Below are positions 26,528 through 36,369 of a stretch of 64,000 nt of DNA, piece by piece. Below the pieces are notes generated by a model. It did not search any database. It saw only the letters and a program-made list of their open reading frames with translations, and was not told the DNA's origin. Numbering within the stretch: the stretch's first letter is position 1; every line of letters starts with the position of its first letter. The translations under genes were made by a program, and so were the position numbers. The DNA comes from Sulfuracidifex metallicus DSM 6482 = JCM 9184 (GTDB lineage Archaea; Thermoproteota; Thermoprotei_A; Sulfolobales; Sulfolobaceae). The stretch is taken from positions 1,556,011 to 1,620,010 of the forward strand of contig CP135238.1 of NCBI GenBank assembly GCA_032834875.1, written 5' to 3'.

Positions 26528-27582
26528 CTAACTTACCTGCGGAGGCAAAGGCAAAATGGATGAAGGTGATGGACGCAAAGACCCCTGAGGAGAAGATTAA
26601 GGCAATACAAGACTTTCTAAGTTATGTTCCAAAACATAAGGGCACAGAAAACTTAGTGTATTGGGCAAAGAGAAGGTTAGCTGAACTAAAAGAGGAAGCA
26701 GAAAAAGAGAAGAGAAAAGGGGGAGGGAAAAGATCATTTTCCATATTTGTGGAGAAGGCAGGCGCAGGTCAAGTAGTGCTCTTAGGAGACGCCTTTCTGA
26801 GAACTGAGTTGTTGAGAGCACTCACTAACGTGAAGGTTATACCTAGAGATGTTCCAGTTCCCGGTATGGCTCCATTTGAGGACATTAAGTTGCAGTTAGT
26901 TAACCCTCCCCTTACCGTTCCATTGAGTAAAGTTGTTGGTCTTGCCAGAAACGCCGACGCTATAGTTATCGTTGCAAACGATCTTCAGGAGTACGAACAA
27001 ATAAAAAAATTCTTAGAGGATAACAACGTACTTCTAAAGAAACCTCGTGGTAAGGTTATCATAGAGAGATCCAGATATGGAAACTCTGGGCTTAGAATAG
27101 TTAACTTAGGCAAAATAGTAGATTCTAGCGAAAGCGAGATTAGAAAGTATCTTGAAGGGTTTGGAATAAAGTCTGCAATTGTTAGGATCCTCGGGGAAAT
27201 AACTATGGATGATGTAGAGAAAGCTATATTTGAATCAGTTACCTTCAAGCCCGGCGTTCTGGTATCCCCAAAGCCTCTTGGTGTAGATGTTTACTCTTTA
27301 ACTTTTAACGTGGCAAGGAGAGAGTTGCCGAAAGTTCTTTTTGAGAGTCTTGACGTTATAAGGGTTTACACCAAGGAGCCTGGAGAAGACGCCACCGGGG
27401 ACCCGCTGATTATGAGAAAAGGATCTACCGTGATGGATGTTGCAAGGAGATTGCATTCTTCCCTTGCAGAAGGAATGCGTTATGCAAGGGTATGGGGTAA
27501 ATCAGTAAAGTTCCCTGGACAGAAAGTTGGTGGCGATCATATTCTCGAAGATAAGGATATAATAGAAATCCATACGAAATAG
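26521..27582 (+). CDS. DRG/Obg-related protein with degenerate GTPase domain and C-terminal TGS domain
   Basis: The 353-aa protein has the plan of archaeal DRG GTPases: an N-terminal helical region (1-70), a G-like domain and a C-terminal TGS domain (about 278-353: IRVYTKEPGEDATGDPLIM, GDHILEDKDIIEIHT). The position of the P-loop, VVLLGDAFLRTELLRALTN, lacks the GxxxxGKS/T residues, and no NKxD motif is visible, so GTP binding is unlikely. The neighbours are translation genes, and DRG proteins work on ribosomes. TTG 26521 is the start. Confidence 0.75.
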   Translation: MVTNLPAEAKAKWMKVMDAKTPEEKIKAIQDFLSYVPKHKGTENLVYWAKRRLAELKEEAEKEKRKGGGKRSFSIFVEKAGAGQVVLLGDAFLRTELLRALTNVKVIPRDVPVPGMAPFEDIKLQLVNPPLTVPLSKVVGLARNADAIVIVANDLQEYEQIKKFLEDNNVLLKKPRGKVIIERSRYGNSGLRIVNLGKIVDSSESEIRKYLEGFGIKSAIVRILGEITMDDVEKAIFESVTFKPGVLVSPKPLGVDVYSLTFNVARRELPKVLFESLDVIRVYTKEPGEDATGDPLIMRKGSTVMDVARRLHSSLAEGMRYARVWGKSVKFPGQKVGGDHILEDKDIIEIHTK

Positions 27583-27611
27583 TTATATCATAGAAATTTA
27601 CCATTAATAAT

Positions 27612-29506
27612 GTGAGTAGACAGAAATTTAGCTTAAGGAAAGGTAATAAAAAAGAGAATGAGCAAAGAATTGGCGTAGTCTCTAAGGGTGCCCAGTATGG
27701 AGTTTTCGATTTACTATTTTATAATTCCGGTTTTGCCAAAGGATTGGCAAAGTCTTTTGATGAGAAGCTAAAAAGGGCAGGCTTAAATGATGACCCCAGA
27801 ATTTACGCATCAAGGCTAATATCATTTCTCCTAATCTCTTCGATCCTTACAGTAATAATGCTCGTCTTTGGAGGCTTTCTCTTCTTAGATTTTCTAAGGC
27901 TTCATGATGTCAAGTACCTAGCGGTTGGAATGATGATGATCATATTTGGAATAATAATTCCCCCTTTAGTGTATTTAGTTTATACTATTAACGTTTCACA
28001 AAGAATTGAGAGTAGGAGAATAGGAATAGACAGCGAAACGCCTATATTCTCTTCGGTATTCTTAGTCTTTCTAAAGGCTGGACTTAATGTAAGGTTCGTG
28101 TTTGACTATTTGGCTAGGTCTAATGCCCTTGCTAACATAAGCGGAATTTCAGCTTATATTTCAAAGAGAATGAAATTTCTAGGTGAAAGCACGGAGGAAG
28201 CCATAACAAATTCCCTACCAATTTCTCCTTCTAAGTTATTTAATGATTTCCTAACGACTTACGTTACTGCAATAAGGACTGGTGCTCCTGTAGTAGATAC
28301 AATATACAGTAAGACTAAGGATTTGCTTAAGGCCGTTGAAGTATCAGCTGCAGATGCGCCTCTAAGTTAGAAGGTATAGGTGAAGGGTACGTAATTTGGC
28401 TATCTTCAGGTTTCATAACTTTCTTCTTAGCCATGATAATTGAAGCACTGTTTCCGTCTTTTGGAGGCGGTTCATCATTCAAATTGTTGGGTGCAATGGC
28501 AGTATTGCTAATACCTGCAATAAACTTGTTATTTGTCTATATAGTCGACGCAACTCAGTTCAAATTCCCTGAAAGACCTCTTAAAGCAAACAAACTGTTC
28601 TTTATAACGTTCCCAGTAGGCCTGCTAGTAATGTTTGTTATTTTAGCTATAATTAACAAGATACCTCCCTTTGTTGGAACTCCGAATCAATTGGTAATGT
28701 TCCTTACGCTAAGTGGAGCAGAATCTAGCATAAACCCAACTGTAATAGCCATAACAATAGGCTTATTGATAGCCTCAATTCCGCCTGGTATCCTAGCAAT
28801 GAAGGAAGTGAAAAGAGGCACTGGTTACGATATTTATGTTGTGGCTTTCTTGAGGGCAGTATCAGAGGGATTGAGAGCCGGTTTATCCCCAGAAGCTGTA
28901 ATTAGAAACTTGAGGGGAAGCAAGGAAATGGGCAAGTTCAATACAGTACTGGACACTATTGATATCTACAATAGATTAGGTTACCCTTTAAAGGACTCGT
29001 TCAAGAAGGCTGCAGAGCAAATAATGGATTTCTCAAGCAAGGTGTCTCTAATAAGTTTAGCAGATATGATAGAGATAGGTAGCTTAACTCCGGAAACTGT
29101 GGAATTTTTGGCAGACCAGATTTCTACTCAGATAAGAATTAGGAGGGAATATATTTCAAGGATAAAGGTACTTCTGTATACTCCTTACGTCGGTATAATT
29201 CTAGCTCTTGTAGCATCAGTTCTATTGGGCAACTCCATGGTTTACGTGTTATCTCAACAACATGGTGCAAGTCTATCATATGGCCCTTTAGCGGAAGCTC
29301 AAGTTCTGCTACCTAACGCTTTGTATATTATATCTGTATCTTCACTTTTCAATTCATTCTTAGCAGGGCTTCTAGTAGGAAAACTAAGCTCTGGAAGAAC
29401 CTCAGTAGGTCTAATTCATTCTGCTATACTGGTTATAATAACTGTAATATTGCTTATAATAGCTCAACATATAACTTTAGTATCTACGGCAAGGCCAACA
29501 TTCTAA
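27612..29506 (+). pseudogene. Type II/IV pilus assembly platform (TadC/FlaJ-like), interrupted near 28354-28361
   Basis: Membrane platform of an archaeal type IV pilus-like machine, about 630 aa if joined. The first part (27612-28370, GTG start) has membrane spans at about 64-85 and 95-121 and a T2SSF domain (VFLKAGLNVRFVFDYLARSN). It stops early after VEVSAADAPLS. Reading on in another frame, SKLEGIGEGYVIWLSSGF joins directly to the second part, which has seven or so further spans and a second T2SSF domain (VSEGLRAGLSPEAVIRNLRG). The break is explained by an extra GC in GATGCGCCTCT, or one lost base. True inactivation and sequence error are both possible. Confidence 0.85.
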
Positions 29507-29508
29507 AA

Positions 29509-29517
29509 GTTAATATA
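29509..29517 (+). promoter_or_regulatory. TATA box of the pilus-type ATPase gene
   Basis: TTAATATAC lies 24-32 bases before ATG 29541 and suggests a leaderless transcript of the ATPase, separate from the broken platform gene upstream. Confidence 0.4.
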
Positions 29518-29540
29518 CCTCTTTTTCTATTTATATTCTT

Positions 29541-31286
29541 ATGCCAAAGTTTCCTTCAATTAAATTTAAACCAAAAAGTGGCATTGGGTCCGCCACTAGC
29601 GACGTTATGTTGAATATCAAAGATTTACCGGTTACCTTATATCCTGTTTCTGTCATCTCGCAGGATATAACTGAAGTTATATCTGACTATGACATTGATT
29701 TAAAGACAATACTTCCAGAAAAGGTAAAAAACTCTTTGTTGGAAAATAATATAGAGTATAACATAGTTAATCCACACGTCTTCATTACTTACGATAAAGA
29801 GAAGGGAATTTATAAGTACAACTTGTTTGAACCCCCAATTGATCAATCTACTTTCTCGCTTTACATGCAAATCATAGAGGAAATAGAGAGGGAGCTTCTA
29901 AGTAAGTCAGTTGATATTAACATAGGTAAAGTTTTAATTGATCTCGACACTAAGAGGAAAGACCTTGGCATAATAGGAGGTCAAAAGGGGACCCTTTATC
30001 AGTTGTCCATAAGTGCTAACGTAGCCCTTTACTATTTACTCAGGAATATGTTTGGATACAACGTATTAACGTCATTGATTGCCGATAGCGAGGTAGAAGA
30101 TATATCTTATTCTGGTTTAGACTTACCAGTTTACGTTTACCATAGGAGCTTTGAGTATGTTCCTACAAACGTAGTTTTCTCTAAAAATATGAAAATCCTT
30201 GAATATGATCTAGATGGTAATGAGCTAAGCGATCAAATAGTTTTGAGACTACTTTCATTAACCGGAAGAACAATATCAATTGCAGATCCTATAGCAGACG
30301 GTATGTTACCAAAGGGAGATAGAATTGCTGCAACGTTCAGGAACGAGGTAAGCGCAAGAGGTTCCAGCTTCGTAATTAGGCGATTTGCGGATAAGCCAAT
30401 TACTATATTAGATTTGATAAATTCTGGGGTTTTATCAGCGGATGCAGCAGCGTACTTGTGGTATGCCATAGATATGAAAATGTCATTTATGGTAATAGGT
30501 GTCACTGGAGCGGGAAAAACTACAGTTCTAGGTTCGCTCTTGAATCTAGTAAAAGAGTCTATGAAGATAGTTTCCATAGAGGATATTCCAGAAATAAGGA
30601 TAGCAAACGATAACTGGGTTCAGTTATACTCTAGAACAGCATATGGCGGAACTGGAAAGGAGATCTCGTTAATGGATTTGCTGAAGCTCTCCCTAAGGTA
30701 TAGACCAGATCTAATAGTAGTGGGAGAGATAAGAGGTCAAGAGGCTTACGTATTGTTTCAAGCAATATCCACAGGACACGGCGGTGCAACGACGTTTCAC
30801 GCTTATGATACGGCTTCTGCTATAAAGAGGTTGATGAATAACCCTCTGAATATACCGCAAGAGTGGATCTCCATGATGAACATAGTGGTTAACGTGAGAA
30901 GACTTCCAGTATTCGTTGGGGACAAGGTTGTGCTAAGGAGGCGTGCTGTAGGTGTAGATGAAATAGTCTCTCCTAACGATTATAGAAGGGTTGTGAGCTG
31001 GGAGCCAAGGTCAGACGTTCATTTACTAGAGCTAGATTCAGCTAAGATCCTGAGATCTAGAATAGAGGAGATGGGAAGGAGCTTAGATGAGGCTAAAGCA
31101 GAAATAGAGAAGAGGTCCATGTACTTGAAGCTCTTAGCTTCAGCTAAGCCAGTAGTACAGAGTCCCGAGAGCTATAGGGAAGTTAAGAAATACATAATCA
31201 AATACAGCATAAGGCCTGAGGAGTCAATAAGGGAAGTACAAGCTATGAGTAGCTTAAAGGTAGCGCCGCCACAACTAAGGAGATAA
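29541..31286 (+). CDS. Type II/IV secretion (pilus/archaellum-type) ATPase, GspE/FlaI family
   Basis: Secretion ATPase of 581 aa that powers assembly of type IV pilus-like filaments. Walker A is GVTGAGKTT at residues 320-328. Walker B is DLIVVGEIRG, with the His box STGHGGATTFHA and the Asp box KIVSIEDIPEI. The N-terminal 250 residues contain the family N-domain, and residues 495-581 form an extra charged helical tail. It follows the platform protein gene, the usual pairing, but no pilin or prepilin peptidase gene is nearby, so the pilins must be elsewhere. It could correspond to an adhesive pilus or sugar-binding pseudopilus system. Confidence 0.88.
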   Translation: MPKFPSIKFKPKSGIGSATSDVMLNIKDLPVTLYPVSVISQDITEVISDYDIDLKTILPEKVKNSLLENNIEYNIVNPHVFITYDKEKGIYKYNLFEPPIDQSTFSLYMQIIEEIERELLSKSVDINIGKVLIDLDTKRKDLGIIGGQKGTLYQLSISANVALYYLLRNMFGYNVLTSLIADSEVEDISYSGLDLPVYVYHRSFEYVPTNVVFSKNMKILEYDLDGNELSDQIVLRLLSLTGRTISIADPIADGMLPKGDRIAATFRNEVSARGSSFVIRRFADKPITILDLINSGVLSADAAAYLWYAIDMKMSFMVIGVTGAGKTTVLGSLLNLVKESMKIVSIEDIPEIRIANDNWVQLYSRTAYGGTGKEISLMDLLKLSLRYRPDLIVVGEIRGQEAYVLFQAISTGHGGATTFHAYDTASAIKRLMNNPLNIPQEWISMMNIVVNVRRLPVFVGDKVVLRRRAVGVDEIVSPNDYRRVVSWEPRSDVHLLELDSAKILRSRIEEMGRSLDEAKAEIEKRSMYLKLLASAKPVVQSPESYREVKKYIIKYSIRPEESIREVQAMSSLKVAPPQLRR

Positions 31287-31483
31287 TTTTTCACTCCTCT
31301 TTATTGTCTCAGAAAGGGAAAAGTATAAATTGATCTTATCGTTTTATATATACATATAGTTCTTTTTATAAGGCTTTATCAATTTCTGCCTTCTTAATAA
31401 AATAGTGATATAAAAATTCAGCTGTAAAAGTAAGAAGTCACAATAAAAATAATAAAAAATTAGTTCTTTTTTTCTCTTATGTC

Positions 31484-31885
31484 TTAAACTGTCATACCTT
31501 GGGCAATTTGCTCCAATCTTTTGAGTAATTCTGATTCCACATGGGTATTCCATAGCATTTCTGGAACGTCAACGAATAGAAATAGCTCTGAAAGCACTAT
31601 TGTTTCTATAGCTGTTACAGCAATGTTTTGGATCCATTTTCCTGCTCCCACTCTCACTAGAACTTGATTATTGCCTGCTTGTTCTAAGGTGAATGTTAAC
31701 GCTCTATCGGCAGTGAATATATCTCTCAATATTCCAGCCTTTTGAGCTTGGATGACAGCCTTTCCGTTCCCGCTAAGTTGTTGTACTTTCCAACCTTGTC
31801 CTTGAAGATATGTCACAAAGCTGTTTACTATTTGTTCTAGAGGAACGGATGTGTTTATGGTTTTCTCCTTCTTAAATAAGCCCAT
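31484..31885 (-). CDS. Conserved hypothetical protein, 133 aa
   Basis: Small protein of unknown family. It starts MGLFKKEKTINTSVPLEQI, then has QGQGWKVQQLSGNGKAVIQA and LRDIFTADRALTFTLEQAG, giving alternating strands like a small binding domain. The C-terminal half holds WIQNIAVTAIETIVLSELFL, a moderately hydrophobic helix, and a last amphipathic helix. ATG 31885 is preferred over the upstream in-frame start at 31939 because the residues before it are low quality. It stands alone, convergent to the pilus ATPase after 197 bases of AT-rich non-coding DNA. Confidence 0.55.
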   Translation of the reverse strand: MGLFKKEKTINTSVPLEQIVNSFVTYLQGQGWKVQQLSGNGKAVIQAQKAGILRDIFTADRALTFTLEQAGNNQVLVRVGAGKWIQNIAVTAIETIVLSELFLFVDVPEMLWNTHVESELLKRLEQIAQGMTV

Positions 31886-32127
31886 GAATTCTATTAGGCA
31901 CAGTTGTATTAAAAATCTTTCATTATACTTAGTTTTCATATTAAATGAAATAATTACCTTAGTTACTATCTATATTATTATTTAATTAGTATAAAAGAAA
32001 CTTATTCTATATTAAAAAGATTTATTTTAATGAGTCGGTCAATCAATTACGTTAGTTTCCCCTTTGAAAGCCTTATCTCCTTAAAGAATCACTTAAATAT
32101 TAATGGTGATATTTTAAGGTGAGAATC

Positions 32128-32637
32128 ATGAAGTTGTCAGCAGGAAAAGACTTTCCAAAATTAGTAAATGTTTTAATAGAAATCCCCATGGGATCTAATG
32201 TAAAGTATGAATATGATGAAGAGGAAGAAGTAGTAAAGGTTGACAGGGTTTTATATACCTCCATGGTTTATCCGTTCAACTACGGTTTCGTTCCTGGTAC
32301 CAAGGCCGACGATGGAGATCCTATAGATGTTCTTGTTATAAGCAATCAACCTTTCTATCCTGGCACAGTTATTGAGGCCAGACCAATAGGAATGATACGA
32401 ATGACTGACGAGGAAGGAGTTGATACTAAGATAATAGCAGTTCCAAAGGACAAGATAGATCCAACTTTCTCAAACATAAGGGAAATAACCGACATTCCAG
32501 ATGCGCTGAAAAATAAGATGGTTCATTTCTTTGAGCATTACAAGGAATTAGAGCCGGGTAAATGGGTCAAAATTTCAGGATGGGGCACGGCTTCAGAGGC
32601 AATAGACAACATAAAGAAGGCTTTAGTAACTAAATAG
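32128..32637 (+). CDS. ppa: Inorganic pyrophosphatase
   Basis: Soluble family I pyrophosphatase, 169 aa, hydrolysing PPi to drive biosynthesis. The active-site aspartates are in [11 protein letters not shown] and [27 protein letters not shown] and [15 protein letters not shown] are hallmarks. The sequence agrees along its length with the Sulfolobus enzyme I remember, which begins MKLSPGK. ATG 32128 has GGTGA 6 bases upstream, so it is preferred over GTG 32119. The downstream glycosyltransferase starts 3 bases after the stop. Confidence 0.95.
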   Translation: MKLSAGKDFPKLVNVLIEIPMGSNVKYEYDEEEEVVKVDRVLYTSMVYPFNYGFVPGTKADDGDPIDVLVISNQPFYPGTVIEARPIGMIRMTDEEGVDTKIIAVPKDKIDPTFSNIREITDIPDALKNKMVHFFEHYKELEPGKWVKISGWGTASEAIDNIKKALVTK

Positions 32638-32640
32638 CAT

Positions 32641-33783
32641 ATGTCGTTTAATCTAGACTTTTCAATAGCGTTTTTTCTCAGCTTAATTGTAATTCTATTT
32701 CCTTCCGCGTGGAACTTATTACAGTTTTTATATTATAATGTGAGTGATTATCAAGATATAGTAAAGCGGGGAAATCGTAAGAAGATAAGCATAGTTACTG
32801 CAATAAAGGGTGAGGAACTTCCGACAGTTGAAGAGTTCCTAAGCAACCTATCAACGCAATCTTTTCATGATTTCGAGTTAATCATAGTTTCAGACGATGA
32901 GGAAGATACATTGCAAAAAATCAAGAATTTAGCTAGGAAATATGATTTCGCTAAGGTAATCAAGGGTAATGGAAAGGGAAGAAAGGCTGGTGCTCTCAAC
33001 TTAGGAGTTCAAGCTAGTCAGAACGATACCCTGCTTTTCCTAGACGTTGAGGCTAGATTGGAAAGTGACTTTATGGATAAGGTCTCCTTGTTAGACTGTG
33101 ACGCCATAGCGTTTAAGCTCAAGGTTAGGGAGAAGTTCAAGAATCAACTAGAGAGATCCTACTCTGCAATGACAGAGTTTTCCATGCGATCCCTTTTCAG
33201 AGGTAGGTCTAAGCTAGGTTTACCAATATTTCCAAATGGATCGTCCTTGTTGCTGAAAAAAGAAGTTTTAAAGAAGATAGGTGAATTCAAGGAAGGCTCT
33301 ATGGCGGAAGATCTCGAAATTGGAATAAGGCTCTTCTTAAGTGGAATAAAGGTTACGTACATTCAGGATCCATTAATTTATACCTTGTCTCCTCCCAACG
33401 TTCAATCTCTGGTTTCTCAGCTTTCCCGTTGGGCTTATGGATCAGGCGAGCTATTTTCCGAATCGTTCTATATGTTAGGTAAAGGACTTAGAGGAATAGA
33501 AGGATTCCTTTATGTCAATCAATGGGGACTTTACATACTTCCTTTCTTTGTCCTAGGCGTTGATCTTCTAATTGCTCCATTAGTTAGTCCTTTACCCTTC
33601 ATCGTTTCATTGTTAATTTACGTATCTCTTTCAATTCCCACAATTTACGTAAATCGTAACGCTAACTTAAGTTATGGTTTACCTTTCTATTGGGCATTGT
33701 TAAAGGGATATATTAAGGGACTTCTACACTCAAAATATGAATGGAAAGTTACTCCTAAAAGCGAGGTCAGAAACGCCAATTAG
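32641..33783 (+). CDS. Membrane glycosyltransferase family 2, processive type
   Basis: Protein of 380 aa with an N-terminal membrane span (about 8-32), a cytoplasmic GT2 domain and two or three C-terminal spans (about 295-340). Catalytic features are KISIVTAIKG, the metal-binding FLDVEARLES, the acceptor base in MAEDLEIGIRLF and QLSRWAYG, a Q-x-x-R-W motif typical of processive synthases such as cellulose and hyaluronan synthases. It probably makes or exports a surface polysaccharide or glycolipid. It follows ppa by 3 bases. The PPi hydrolysis could support sugar nucleotide use. It overlaps the convergent HD gene by 4 bases. Confidence 0.85.
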   Translation: MSFNLDFSIAFFLSLIVILFPSAWNLLQFLYYNVSDYQDIVKRGNRKKISIVTAIKGEELPTVEEFLSNLSTQSFHDFELIIVSDDEEDTLQKIKNLARKYDFAKVIKGNGKGRKAGALNLGVQASQNDTLLFLDVEARLESDFMDKVSLLDCDAIAFKLKVREKFKNQLERSYSAMTEFSMRSLFRGRSKLGLPIFPNGSSLLLKKEVLKKIGEFKEGSMAEDLEIGIRLFLSGIKVTYIQDPLIYTLSPPNVQSLVSQLSRWAYGSGELFSESFYMLGKGLRGIEGFLYVNQWGLYILPFFVLGVDLLIAPLVSPLPFIVSLLIYVSLSIPTIYVNRNANLSYGLPFYWALLKGYIKGLLHSKYEWKVTPKSEVRNAN

Positions 33784-34301
33784 GAGAGCATCTCGTTAAC
33801 AGTTTCCCTCAAGAGAGATAGATTAGGATCGTTTAGAATTCTCTCTATCTCCGGCATATAGCTTTCCACAATTCTTTCTACGCTATATCCACGTTTAATA
33901 AGCCTCTTAGCTTCAATGCACGTGGAGAGTCTATCGGAGAGCTTTGCTATTTTCGCCTCCATTGTCTCGCCATTTTTTAGTTCAGCGAACAAATCTTCAC
34001 CTACCCCTATTTCCTTGAATGCTTCAAGCTCAGCTTCCCTTTTGTTTATCCTTTGGGATGCCCACTTTGGGAGGTCTCCTAACAACGACTCTCCCAAATC
34101 ATGAAAAAGAGCTATAGCTGACGCGTGATCTGGATTTACCTTCACTCCTCTTTTGCTCAGTTCTGTTGCTAAATAATATGCTAATATCGCAGCCTCAAAT
34201 GAATGCGAGGCTACAGTATCTCCTGAGGATGGAGGAACTCCGCTCTGCATCCAGCCCGTTCTAACTAAGTTCTTGCACGAAGTTATTGCTTGTAGAATCA
34301 T
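33780..34301 (-). CDS. HD-domain phosphohydrolase (YfbR-like nucleotidase)
   Basis: HD hydrolase of 173 aa. The metal ligands are the His in TVASHSFEAAILAYY, the His-Asp of AIALFHDLGESLLGD and a later Asp in AKLSDRLSTCIEA. This pattern is close to the HD5/YfbR group of 5-prime-deoxynucleotidases, so nucleotide dephosphorylation is the most likely activity; the substrate is not fixed by sequence. It lies 9 bases downstream of thiDN and may be in the same transcript as thiDN and moaDE. Confidence 0.8.
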   Translation of the reverse strand: MILQAITSCKNLVRTGWMQSGVPPSSGDTVASHSFEAAILAYYLATELSKRGVKVNPDHASAIALFHDLGESLLGDLPKWASQRINKREAELEAFKEIGVGEDLFAELKNGETMEAKIAKLSDRLSTCIEAKRLIKRGYSVERIVESYMPEIERILNDPNLSLLRETVNEMLS

Positions 34302-34310
34302 GATTTACAC

Positions 34311-35642
34311 CTAGTCTAGCAATACTTTCAAAGCTTTTATAATATCATATATACCGTAGGACCATATTCTGATCATAGCTTCCTTTCCCTTCATCCCTCT
34401 GTCAAATGCCACAGTTGCGTTTTCTCTATAGGATAATTCCGCAATCCATTCCATGGTTTTACCTTCTCCCCATGTAGGTTCTTTTTCCCGGTCTATTTCT
34501 ATTACTCTATAACCATTGTCCATCAAAGCCTTGACGTATCTCTCATCAAACCTTACATTTATCAAAGAATCACATTTCACTCCCCTCTTTATTAAGCCCA
34601 ATAGAAGCCTAGCCGTATGGGTAGGGTATCCGAAGACCGATGGAAAGCCTACTCTTACGTTGCCATTCCATTCCTTTATGATTCTTCCTTCAAATGTAGC
34701 TATATCATTTAGATCGTCTACAAGTTCTGGTTCTATGGAGTGTGCTAAGTTTGATTGAACCTCTGGAATTAGATGATAGAAGTTATTGTTATATTGGTTA
34801 ATAAAATGTGAGAACCTTCTCATATCTTCCATGACCTTAAACTTCATGGCTTCTTTCCTGAGTTGCACTGAAGGATCGATAGGTCCTATTCCTCTACCAG
34901 CGTTTATTCCGTGAGATATTCCCTCGTATACTAGAAGTTTAGCTTTTGATACAGCTTCGATCATGTTTCCAACTTTCAAGTAATATGCAAGAAGGGCTGA
35001 AGCGAATACGCTACCGGTTCCGTGTGTATCCTTGGATAATCTTCTAGGTAAATAGAACTCGGTAATTCCTTCCTTCCAGCACAACACATCCTTTGACTTA
35101 TCCCCTGGTATATGACCTCCCTTAAGCACAACGTAATTATTATCATACTTATTGAGAAGGTCAGTGCAAAGTTCCCTTTGATTCTTCACTTCTTCTTTTC
35201 TTCCTTTTATGAGGATTGTAGCCTCATCCGCATTGGGGGTAATGGCAAATGCTCCCTTGATAAGTTCAATAAAGCTCTTAGGTTCATCAATGAGAGAAGT
35301 CCCATCCTTCGCGAAAATTACTGGATCTACCACTATTGGTAAGTTCTTATCTCTTAGTTCATCCTTTATTACCTTAACTTGTTCAGAGTTGTACACCATT
35401 CCAGTCTTAACTCCAATGACCTCAAAATCCTCAAAGATAGTCCTTATCTGTTCCCTTAGTTGTTCCCCTGTTAAAGGATATATTTTCTTAACGCCGGTGG
35501 TATTCTGTGAAGTTATTGCAGTTATTGCGCCAACACCATGGAAGCCTAATAAGTCGAATACCTTGATATCGGTTTCCACGCCAGCACCGTTACCTGAGTC
35601 AAATCCTGCAATTGACAACAAGCTATACAAATGTCTAGACAT
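34311..35642 (-). CDS. thiDN: Bifunctional hydroxymethylpyrimidine (phosphate) kinase / thiamin-phosphate synthase ThiDN
   Basis: Fusion protein of 443 aa. Residues 1-265 are Thi[40 protein letters not shown] and the anion hole [16 protein letters not shown]. Residues about 270-443 are the archaeal ThiN domain ([55 protein letters not shown]), which replaces ThiE in archaea for joining pyrimidine and thiazole phosphates. It is used in thiamin synthesis or salvage. The start overlaps the end of the moaDE gene by 8 bases. Confidence 0.92.
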   Translation of the reverse strand: MSRHLYSLLSIAGFDSGNGAGVETDIKVFDLLGFHGVGAITAITSQNTTGVKKIYPLTGEQLREQIRTIFEDFEVIGVKTGMVYNSEQVKVIKDELRDKNLPIVVDPVIFAKDGTSLIDEPKSFIELIKGAFAITPNADEATILIKGRKEEVKNQRELCTDLLNKYDNNYVVLKGGHIPGDKSKDVLCWKEGITEFYLPRRLSKDTHGTGSVFASALLAYYLKVGNMIEAVSKAKLLVYEGISHGINAGRGIGPIDPSVQLRKEAMKFKVMEDMRRFSHFINQYNNNFYHLIPEVQSNLAHSIEPELVDDLNDIATFEGRIIKEWNGNVRVGFPSVFGYPTHTARLLLGLIKRGVKCDSLINVRFDERYVKALMDNGYRVIEIDREKEPTWGEGKTMEWIAELSYRENATVAFDRGMKGKEAMIRIWSYGIYDIIKALKVLLD

Positions 35643-36324
35643 CGCCTTTCTTCACCCTAGTATTCCCCGCTACCACCCAGAAGTCACCGTCGTCCCTCTT
35701 CTCGAGCTTCCAAATTCCCGTTGTATGTTTAACTAGCTCTACGGTTTCCTTCACAGCCTCTATGGAATCCTGCCTTCCTCTTCCTAGCGCCATTATTAGC
35801 ATTACGTTCTCTCCAGGCTTCATATTATCTATTGCATGTACAATTTTTATATCAACTATGTCCTTATACTTAGCCTTTATGTCTCTTTCTATTTCTTGAA
35901 AACGCTTCTTGGTATAATCGTCATAACTTTCGTAATCTAACTCAAGCACTTGGTGGTCTTCTATCTTTCCCTTGACGAAACCTACGTAAACTACAAGGGA
36001 ACCTGCCTCCGGGGGAGCAGACTCTCTAAACTTCCTTATTTCTTCTAGTATATCTATTCTTCCTCTGATTAAATCCCCTCCAGCTGGAGGTGGCATTAAC
36101 GCCACTTCGTCGCCATCTTTAATTTCATCTTTTATTTCTCCATTAATAAGGAAAATTACCTTTATTCCCTTTTTTCCTTCTATAAGGCTAGAGAAAGCCT
36201 GCCCCCATTTTTTCTCTAACTGTTCCTTTAGGCATTGAACGTTGGAACAATTAGTTTCTATGGATTCCTCCTGAATTCCTGTTATATCTTTGAGCAGGGC
36301 AAAGTAAAGTACTTTGATTTTCAT
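35635..36324 (-). CDS. Fused molybdopterin synthase MoaD-MoaE
   Basis: Both subunits of molybdopterin synthase in one chain of 229 aa. Residues 1-84 are MoaD, a ubiquitin-like fold ending [10 protein letters not shown]. Residues about 88-229 are MoaE ([67 protein letters not shown]). MoaD must expose its Gly-Gly end to carry the thiocarboxylate sulfur, but here GG is followed directly by [10 protein letters not shown]. Proteolytic release, as known for Mycobacterium MoaX, would be needed. A TATA-like CATAAATAAAA lies about 28 bases before ATG 36324. Confidence 0.9.
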   Translation of the reverse strand: MKIKVLYFALLKDITGIQEESIETNCSNVQCLKEQLEKKWGQAFSSLIEGKKGIKVIFLINGEIKDEIKDGDEVALMPPPAGGDLIRGRIDILEEIRKFRESAPPEAGSLVVYVGFVKGKIEDHQVLELDYESYDDYTKKRFQEIERDIKAKYKDIVDIKIVHAIDNMKPGENVMLIMALGRGRQDSIEAVKETVELVKHTTGIWKLEKRDDGDFWVVAGNTRVKKGDV

Positions 36325-36369
36325 TAATTACTTTCCAACTCCTAACCTTTTATTTATGAGGTCGTTAAC

